Positions 57,512 through 64,000 of a DNA stretch of 64,000 bases are shown here, piece after piece. The stretch covers positions 86,626,139 to 86,690,138 of the forward strand of contig JAKSZU010000009.1 in the NCBI GenBank assembly GCA_026018925.1. Direction: 5' to 3'. Position 1 is the stretch's first letter. Every line of letters begins with the position of its first letter. The translations under genes and the position numbers were made by a program. A model generated the notes under the pieces. That model saw nothing but the letters and a program-made list of their open reading frames with translations. It made no database searches and was not told where the DNA came from. Origin of the DNA: Tupaia tana (Eukaryota; Chordata; Mammalia; Scandentia; Tupaiidae).

Positions 57512-57718
57512 AACAAATTATTTTTTAAACTTACTTTATTTATTTATTTATTTTTATTTGACTGGAGAGAGCCAGAGAGAAAAAGAGAGAGAGAGAGATT
57601 GACAGACAGAAAGAGAGGAACAAAAATGAGAAAGGAAGCCACCAGGTCCAGGACTAGAACTGTGGTCGGTCATGTGGGAGTCCAGCACCCTTAATCACCA
57701 TGCCACCTGCCAGCTCCT
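57512..57718 (-). mobile_element. Older tRNA-derived SINE (family 2)
   Basis: Minus copy, the best preserved of family 2: (TTTA)n tail, GA-rich stretch, and head CACCATGCCACCTGCCAGCTCC. Confidence 0.8.
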
Positions 57719-58107
57719 AAATTTAGTCTAATTTATTCTGTGATTCTGAAGTCATTCAGGAGTAGATTGTTTAGTTTCCATGTTTGTATTTTTGAAGATT
57801 TTTTCTGAATTTAATATCAAGTTTAATTCCATCACGGTTAGAGAAGAGGCTGGATATAGTTTGTATGCCTTTGACTTTCAAGGCTGATTTTATGCCCTGT
57901 AATGTGGTCAATCTTTGAAAAGGTTTTATGCAGAGGTGAGAAAAATATGTTTTTTGTGTTGTTGGATAACACTTTTTATGTATATCTGTCAAGTTCATTT
58001 GATTTATGGTATTGAATAGATACTGTATCTCTTTACTTATTTTTTGTCTAGATGATCTGTCCAAAGGAGGTAATGGAGCGTTGAGATCTCCAATGATTAG
58101 TGTGTTG
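57719..58107 (-). pseudogene. L1 ORF2 endonuclease segment
   Basis: Matches 10815-11215 of the other L1 (shared DRSSRQKISKEIQ text). It ends at 58107 within the endonuclease, where ERV sequence takes over, so the L1 5' end is lost. Confidence 0.85.
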
Positions 58108-58300
58108 CCTCAAGTAAACCTTAAAGTGACTAAGATTAATTTCTGTCTAAATCAGGCGTTAAGGTTATTTTTAAAAGTACAATCATACCAACAACAAAAA
58201 GTTCTTGTAGTCACCCCAGACTCTGTCCTCCCGTCCTTGTCCTCCTACACTGAGGAAGAAGAAAAATTGGCCCACAAATAGTTGCCATGACCAAATGAAA
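58108..58300 (+). pseudogene. ERV protease / pol-start remnant
   Basis: Begins with the VTKINF-type protease N-terminal text that also occurs, reversed, near 20930, followed by the acidic PDSVLPSLSSYTEEEEK segment that matches the minus-strand copies near 20770 and 20250. The active-site Asp motif is not recognisable. Confidence 0.55.
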
Positions 58301-58389
58301 TGACAGGACAATAGTCCCTGAGGCCCTTGAGTGGGTCATGATAGAACAGGTATTCAGGCCACCTTTCCATGACTAAAGGAAGAGACCCC

Positions 58390-58915
58390 AAGTGAATCAG
58401 AAACTACAACTCTTGTCCAGGGAGATGACCTATTCAGTCCTCCCCATACTTGATCTGGATCTACTTATGGGCCAGAACCTAAGGACTCCTCCATGGGCAA
58501 GAAACCAGCTGAGGGAGATAGCGTGTCCCAAGGGGCTTCAGCCCCCTTGCCAGTTTTTCCCCCTCAAGCAATGGGACCCTCTGAACTATGGTTTATTCCC
58601 TTTATGGTTTATTCCCCTTTCTCTACGAATGACCTGTAAACTGGAAAAACCAGAATCCCTCCTTCTCTCAAACTCCACAAGGTTTAATTAATCTCTCTCC
58701 TCGAGACTATTTTCTTCACCCACCAGCCTACCTGGGATGACTGCCAGCTTCTCCTCCAGGCTCTCTTTACCACTGAGGAAAGAGAGAGAATCCGTGGGGA
58801 AGGCTGTAAGTTTGTCTTGAATGCCAAAGGCCAGCCCACTGCTGACCCTGTTGCCATCAAGTGGGCTTTCCCAGCTGGTCGACCTACTTGGGATCCAAAT
58901 TTGGACAGAGTCTCC
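58390..58915 (+). pseudogene. ERV gag remnant (p12 end and capsid)
   Basis: A capsid block, [20 protein letters not shown] (from about 58717), aligns closely with the first provirus ([20 protein letters not shown] near 1033). It is preceded by a decayed proline-rich part and followed by a FPAGRPTWDPN block. It stops before the major homology region. Confidence 0.8.
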
Positions 58916-59059
58916 AAAGGCTCTCCTGGTGACTCTCCCTGAGACTCACCACCTTGTCGGCAGCCACTGCCAGCCTCTACAAAATTTACATTGTCCTCAC
59001 AGCCGGCCCTGGACCCTGGAGCCCCAATTTGAGTCAGACACCACATTCCCAGCACACTT

Positions 59060-59220
59060 GACCCCGCTGGGACAGACCTTTCACTGTTATCTTGAGCACT
59101 CCTGCTGTCAAGGTTGTGGGGAAGTGTCATTGGATTCATCACTCCCACTTGAAGCGCGCTCGCTGCCTGGCTGTCTGATGGGTTCAGCCTTCCTCAGATA
59201 GCTTCGAAGTCAAAAATTGT
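59060..59220 (+). pseudogene. ERV integrase C-terminus remnant
   Basis: One frame reads [20 protein letters not shown], the last strand and linker of gammaretroviral integrase (compare WIHASHAKPAPLP in the first provirus near 5588). Confidence 0.65.
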
Positions 59221-59832
59221 GCTGACTTTCCTGATACTTCTCTTCCTTCCCCCTGCCCTCCCCTTCGCACATAAACTTCCCTCTTACACCTGGATCTTCT
59301 CTGGACCACTGGTGCCTGCTCCTCCGCTGGCACTTGCAACCCCCATGCGGTTTAACCCTTTGGTCACTGGGTTGACACCTGGGAGGGTGGCCATTCTCAT
59401 GGCCTTTGCCTTTATGTTTGGGGCAAGGACCCCTGTGTTTTTTTTACCATTCAGAAACGCCTTGTCCCTCATCCCCCCAATCCTGTCGGGCCTCTGTGAC
59501 CCATCCATGTGGGCCGGGGCCTCAATTCTATACCGATCACTCTGGGGTTGTTAGGAACAGTCTGAGCCAGCTTCGCAAAAGTCTTCTAGAGTGTAAGGAG
59601 CACCGCTTCTCTGAGGGTAATTGGTATCAGTCTCTCTTCTCTTGGCCTCCCTGGCTCACCACCCTCATCTTTACCATTGCGGGTCCTGCCTTACTTCTCC
59701 TCCTTGCCCTTCTCTTTGGCCCTTGTGTCCTCTGTTTTCCCATTAACTTTGTTCAGAACTGGATCCAATCTGTCAAGCTCATGGTTCTCCACTCATGCTA
59801 TGAGCCCTTCCCCTTCTCTGAATCAATGATTT
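59215..59832 (+). pseudogene. ERV env remnant (signal peptide and transmembrane subunit)
   Basis: A hydrophobic leader (LTFLILLFLPPALPF, 59222) opens env; the surface subunit is almost entirely missing. The transmembrane part is seen in another frame (59406-59834): FYTDHSGVVRNSLSQLRKSL, then WPPWLTTLIFTIAGPALLLL, then LLFGPCVLCF and a short tail. It aligns with the first provirus at 7210-7480. No intact fusion peptide is seen. Confidence 0.75.
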
Positions 59833-59857
59833 GATTCTCGAAATGAGAAGGGGGGAA

Positions 59858-60625
59858 TGTGGAAGGCCACATATTAGATCTTGCTCATGAACAACTGTTT
59901 GTCTATTTTGTTCCCTTACCTTAACATGGCTGTCTGCTTCTGTAAACCTGCTTGCTCTTCCCATGAGAAAATAGCTTGTGCTAGCCATATAGAAAACCAC
60001 ATTCGGGATGACATCCTGTACCTGCTACTGTCTTTGCTAACTAGCCCAAAACCCTTTTGTTTAGAAATGTAACTGCTTGGGAACCAGCAGTTAGCGTAAT
60101 GTCTATGTCGCTGGACTCCCATGTAGTCGACCACGGTTCGCGTCCCGGACCCGGTGGCTTAAAACTCACGCCGGGCGCGTGTGCATGCGTGCCCAAGATC
60201 CCGAGAGGAGAATGGAGGAGAAGGGATTGCAGCGTGACCATCCCCCCTGGGGGGTGATTTCTCGCTTTCTGTCTCTATGTCTCTCTCTGCCTGTCTGGCG
60301 AGCACACGCGCCCTATAGCGAAAAACCTCTCCCCCCCCCAAAAAAAAAAAAAAAGAAATGTAACTGCTTGTATGGAAACCCCACTCCCCTCAGAAATAAT
60401 TAACCTGTTTGATTCAGCTTCTGTAACTGCTTGCATAGAAACTCCTGGTAACTGACCCCCTATAAAAAAACTACTCAAACTTTGGTCAGGGCTACAGTTG
60501 TGACTCTGGTTCCTCCCCACCCTTGCCTCTGAGCCTCAGACTGTAAGTCGCTGGCCAGCTAATAAAGACTCCCTTTAAACTTAATTTGGCTTTGGTGATC
60601 ATTCACTAGGTGGCACTCTACAACA
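59858..60625 (+). repeat. 3' LTR of the rearranged ERV, split by a SINE
   Basis: Preceded by a polypurine tract (AGAAGGGGGGAA). Starts TGTGGAAGG and ends CTACAACA. TATA box CTATAAAAAAA near 60461 and AATAAA near 60559. Without the SINE the LTR is ~480 bp. Confidence 0.8.
60080..60353 (+). mobile_element. tRNA-derived SINE in LTR
   Basis: Full-length + copy; TSD AGAAATGTAACTGCTTG at 60063-60079 and 60354-60370. Confidence 0.95.
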
Positions 60626-61990
60626 AGCTAAGTTTAAAAAGCCACATGTCAATTAAATTTGTCTTCAAAATACAGCTTTATGGCAATGTAGTGTTCTACT
60701 TGAAAATCTTGGGGAAAATCCCATTTATTTGTAAATACATCTCTTTTACGTCACTAAAGTTTCTTACAGTGGAAAATGCGCAACGTTAAATGTATAACAT
60801 TACCCAGCCATATATAGTGTAATTTTTCAGGGATCTGCTTAGAGAAACCCAACTATGGTTCAAATTCCAGTCCCTGCATACTGCTTGAAAAAGACATATG
60901 TGTGCATGCCTCAAAACTCCCACTAATAGGATGAAAAAAATGGAGGAAAGAGATTGCTATGTACCTATGCCCTATTGGGAATGCTTTAACCTCCTTCTCT
61001 GTCTATTAAGGATACTTGCCATCTGGCAATTAAGAATTTGCATAACAATCCTCACCTTTGATCATCTAGTATCTCTGTTGTATGCCTATTGAATAGAAAC
61101 AGGGATAGAGTAGTTAATGGCAAAATTGACAATTGAAAAGTATTGCTAATATGTTTATTATTAAGAATAAGTTTAACGTTTGTAAATTTTGGTGCTTCAT
61201 TTTTTATCTAGTTAAAAGAACTAATGATATTTGAGTTGTAGTTTTTCTAAAATAAACACATTTTTTAAAAGTGTAGATTTGCTGTTAATGCAGACAGAAA
61301 TAAATGCCTGAAAACTCGAGAAATAGGAGCCAGCTCCATGCCCCTTGTCACTCAACAAAAGCCAGTCTTGAGAAATTAAGTTTGGTAAATGGGAAAAAAA
61401 AATGTTTCTCATTGGGGCCAGCATCGGGGGAAAAAGGGTGACCAGAGTCCATAACCATTTATACCTTGCTGGATGAGATGCAAAGTTATTATAGGTGAAG
61501 GAGGCCTATAAAAGCACATATACAGAAGTAAAAGAAAGTTACTCATGGCTTTGACAGACTCATAAGAGATCTGATTATATCAGGAAATTAGTCACAGGTT
61601 AAGGATTTTTTCTTCTGGGCAAGGAGGGAGGAATGACCAGTTTCAGTTCTTTGCAAGGGGCTTAAAGATAAGCAATGATTGGCAAATCTGCAGAAGCCAG
61701 GGTGGAGCTGACCAAGACAATTCTTAAATCCTTGGATACAGTTAGCCTTGCAAGTGTTTGGGCAAATGGACTATAGCCCTTTACATGTCAGGAGGATAAT
61801 GGAGTCTTTACCCTCGTTGTTTGTAGGTATCTGTAAGGACTCAGCAGGATTATTGTTCATTTTCATTAGTCAAGCATTGGGTTCCTTCTGCTATGAGAGA
61901 GGTAAAGGATTGGGTTCTCTAAGACTCATTGTAAAGTAAATACAAAAAGGTTAAAAGCTGACTTTCCTAAAGTCTGACCTTTGGTTCTCT
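60626..61990. other. Unassigned AT-rich sequence
   Basis: No gene, RNA or clear repeat recognised. A short stretch near 60850-61010 (CTATGGTTCAAATTCCAG, TGTGCATGCCT) may be a very old SINE relic. Confidence 0.3.
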
Positions 61991-63592
61991 TATGGCTCAC
62001 AGAGCTATTGACCAAAAGCTATGAAAAGTAAATCTTGTAAAGGAAGTTTTATATATGATAAAGTTTTTCTAATGCTAGCTGTAAATTATAAGGTTTTCTA
62101 GAAAATTTGGCATTAATATCAAGAGTATTATATAAATATTTACATAGAAGTATTAAAACAACAAGGGTTTTTAAAGTATTGTTTTGTTCTTAATAAAAAT
62201 GAAAGGTTCATTTACCTTTAGTAATTTTTAAAAAAAGATTCTTTGTTTTTCCCAAGATAAGTTTTATATTTAATGGTATTTTTTGTATATCTTTAATTAC
62301 AAGAAACTGAGGTAAGTCTTTTTCATTCCCAAGGTGCTTGGGGAATATTTAACTTTCATTTTCTGCTGACAGTTAAGTCAAGTATTTAAGCTTTTTCCCT
62401 ACCTTTGACAAGATTTCCCTCAAATTAAATCTAAATTAAGTTCTTTGACCTCAAAATAACTTTTGGATGTTTACAGAGAGTCCCTGAAACATCAAAAAAA
62501 ATAGATGTTATAACAAACCAGGTTTATTTTAATATGTTAAATAATATGAGAAGCATTGTCAAACTGAGTAATTTTAATTTTCTTTGCATTATATTTGAGT
62601 TATAAGTATGGATATGTCATGTGTATATACATGTATTATGTTCTAAAATGATTTGAGATTACCAGAAATCTGTACTGTGATATTTATAAGTCATGTTGTA
62701 GATTATTATGTTAAATTGGTGTATGACACAGAGATAGCCAAATTTCCTTGTCAGTTTGTAAATTCTTGTCAGAGCTTTAACTATGGTTGGTTCAAGTCTT
62801 ATTGTTCATGGTTAATTACTTTGTTTGATGTCTTTCTAAAAGCTTTTTCCAAATGACTATAATTTTAAGGTGTTATATCTCTAAGGAAAGTCATAAAGAG
62901 AAAGGAAAAAAGATGTACTCTTGTACATAAAAGTTTCTGATGACCTAATTATTCAACTGGAAAAAATATATTCTAGTTTCTGTGAAAAACCTGATTGGTT
63001 TTCTCAACTGCTAAGCTAACCATTCAGCAGAACCAGAATTAACCAAAAGCAAGGAAATGTTTTGACAAAATTGTATGCTAAGTCAGCCAATACCAAAATT
63101 GTTAATCTATGTAACACTTCCTGGCCTATTGTCTAAGATCAAATGTAAATTGTATATGTCTATCATTTAAATGAATTCCATAAGATTGATCCAAGTCAAA
63201 TTTCTTGTGATAATCTATTTAATAAGTAATGCTATGTATAAGTAATCCAAGAGGTAAAATTGGTATAAAAGGATGTAAGTTCTATGTTAAGCATGGACTC
63301 ATGCTTAACTCATGCTATGAATGGCCACCTAGTTCTTCCTGAGTTTTCCCTATAGCTGTCATTAAAACCTACATTCCCTCACTCATAAAATAGATTAAAT
63401 GATCAAGATTAAAAATATTGATAATTTGTATGGTGGTATTAGTATAGTGACTGCTCTAAAATTGCTAAAATGTTACATAGCCAATGTTTAGTTTGTCAGT
63501 TTGATATAGAAAAGACAGTAAAAACTGCAAGTACATTTCTACTATCTACTATGCCATTTAAATACGGTAAAGGGATTTCACTCATTGCCATT
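61991..63592 (+). repeat. AT-rich ERV-associated repeat, + orientation
   Basis: About 62300-63200 is the reverse complement of 22040-23000 and 31200-31900 (see the blocks near 62467 and 63050-63130). No coding frame. It shows that this family inserted in both orientations. Confidence 0.55.
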
Positions 63593-63596
63593 TTTT

Positions 63597-63855
63597 CTTT
63601 TTTTTGGAGAAGTTTTTGCTATAGGGCACGTGCGCTCGCCAGAGAGACAGAGAGAGACAGAGAGACAGAAAGCAAGAAATCACCCCCCGGGGGAATGGTC
63701 ACGCTGCAATCCCTTCTCCTCCATTCTCCTCTTGGGATCTTGGGCACGCACGCACACGCGCCCGGCATGAGTTTAAGCCACTGGGTCCAGGACTCGAACT
63801 GCGGTTGACTACGTGGGAATCCAGAGACATAGCCATTACACGGACTGCTGGTCCC
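63597..63855 (-). mobile_element. tRNA-derived SINE
   Basis: Minus copy; TSD CTCATTGCCATTTTT at 63581-63595 and 63856-63870. Confidence 0.95.
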
Positions 63856-64000
63856 CTCATTGCCATTTTTATTGCATATCTTAGTTGTATAGGAACTTTC
63901 CCATGAAGGAAGGTAATACCATAAGAGTAGTTAAAAGGTATATAATGTTTTTCTCTCATGAGACATTTCCAGAGAAATCTGAAATGACTAAACTCTGCCA

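Larger units (their letters stand above)
50252..58107 (-). mobile_element. L1 LINE, minus strand, split by a HAL1-like element
   Basis: The 3' UTR is at 50252-50641, and ORF2 resumes at 53769 and runs to an endonuclease segment at 58107, where it stops abruptly at ERV sequence. A matching 11-bp duplication (CTCATTGTGTC) marks the HAL1-like insertion. Several SINEs and a second L1 3' end (about 55930-56590) lie inside. Confidence 0.85.
58108..60625 (+). mobile_element. Deleted and rearranged class I ERV with 3' LTR
   Basis: From left to right: protease/pol-start text (58108-58300), gag p12/capsid (about 58390-58915), integrase C-terminus (about 59060-59220), env signal peptide and transmembrane subunit (59215-59832), then the LTR. 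There is no 5' LTR. The protease lying before capsid is not the normal order. Confidence 0.75.

Noticed and set aside
59219..59834. Intact short env-like protein
   Set aside because: The signal peptide and transmembrane part are in different frames and the surface subunit is missing.

Overview
This is a stretch of nuclear DNA from a placental mammal, made almost wholly of retroelements. I see no host protein-coding gene, rRNA gene, functional tRNA gene or CRISPR array. The signs are LINE-1 (L1) elements in both orientations, class I endogenous retroviruses (ERVs) with TATA/AATAAA-type LTRs, and about 27 copies of one tRNA-derived SINE. That SINE (head GGGACCAGCAGTTAGCG, B box GGTTCGAGTCC, a GC-rich body, a CT-rich stretch, an A tail) is not Alu, B1/B2, Bov-tA, Can-SINE, VES or the rabbit C repeat. 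The host is therefore probably not a primate, mouse-like rodent, ruminant, carnivore, bat or rabbit. I do not name the order; the SINE consensus would settle it.

Layout. 1-8020: a gammaretrovirus-like provirus on the + strand, 5' LTR outside the window, with gag, pol and env all broken; a SINE sits in RNase H. It appears to have inserted into an older minus-strand L1 (8021-14925) whose 5' UTR is a run of ~195-bp tandem monomers. 14926-33540: a patchwork of older, mostly minus-strand class I ERVs, including a 5' LTR with a tRNA-Thr-type primer site, a solo LTR related to the first provirus, and gag, protease and integrase remnants, plus the 3' end of a HAL1-like element (an L1 derivative with ORF1 but no ORF2). 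33541-36453: SINEs, a composite SINE insertion, and an ERV LTR with a tRNA-Leu-like primer site. 36470-47071: one L1 insertion of about 10.6 kb, bounded by a 16-bp target-site duplication (TSD). Its 5' part is ~28 tandem ~245-bp monomers, joined directly to the middle of ORF2. 47449-50230: a TSD-bounded HAL1-like element on the minus strand with an uninterrupted 333-codon ORF1. 50252-58107: a minus-strand L1 split by a second, decayed HAL1-like element (50642-53768). 58108-60625: a scrambled and deleted ERV ending in a 3' LTR. 60626-64000: AT-rich sequence related in inverse orientation to the ERV patchwork, ending with a SINE.

How it fits together. Autonomous L1s supply the reverse transcriptase that moves the SINEs and the ORF2-less HAL1-like elements; TSDs, A tails and nesting show this order of events (L1, then HAL1, then SINE). 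The points most worth a second look are the giant monomer-array L1, the HAL1-like family with its intact ORF1, GC-rich hairpin and repeated 5' and 3' UTR units, the composite SINE transduction, and the tandem tRNA B-box-like units in an ERV leader. All family assignments come from reading motifs and cross-comparing copies within the window; no database was searched.
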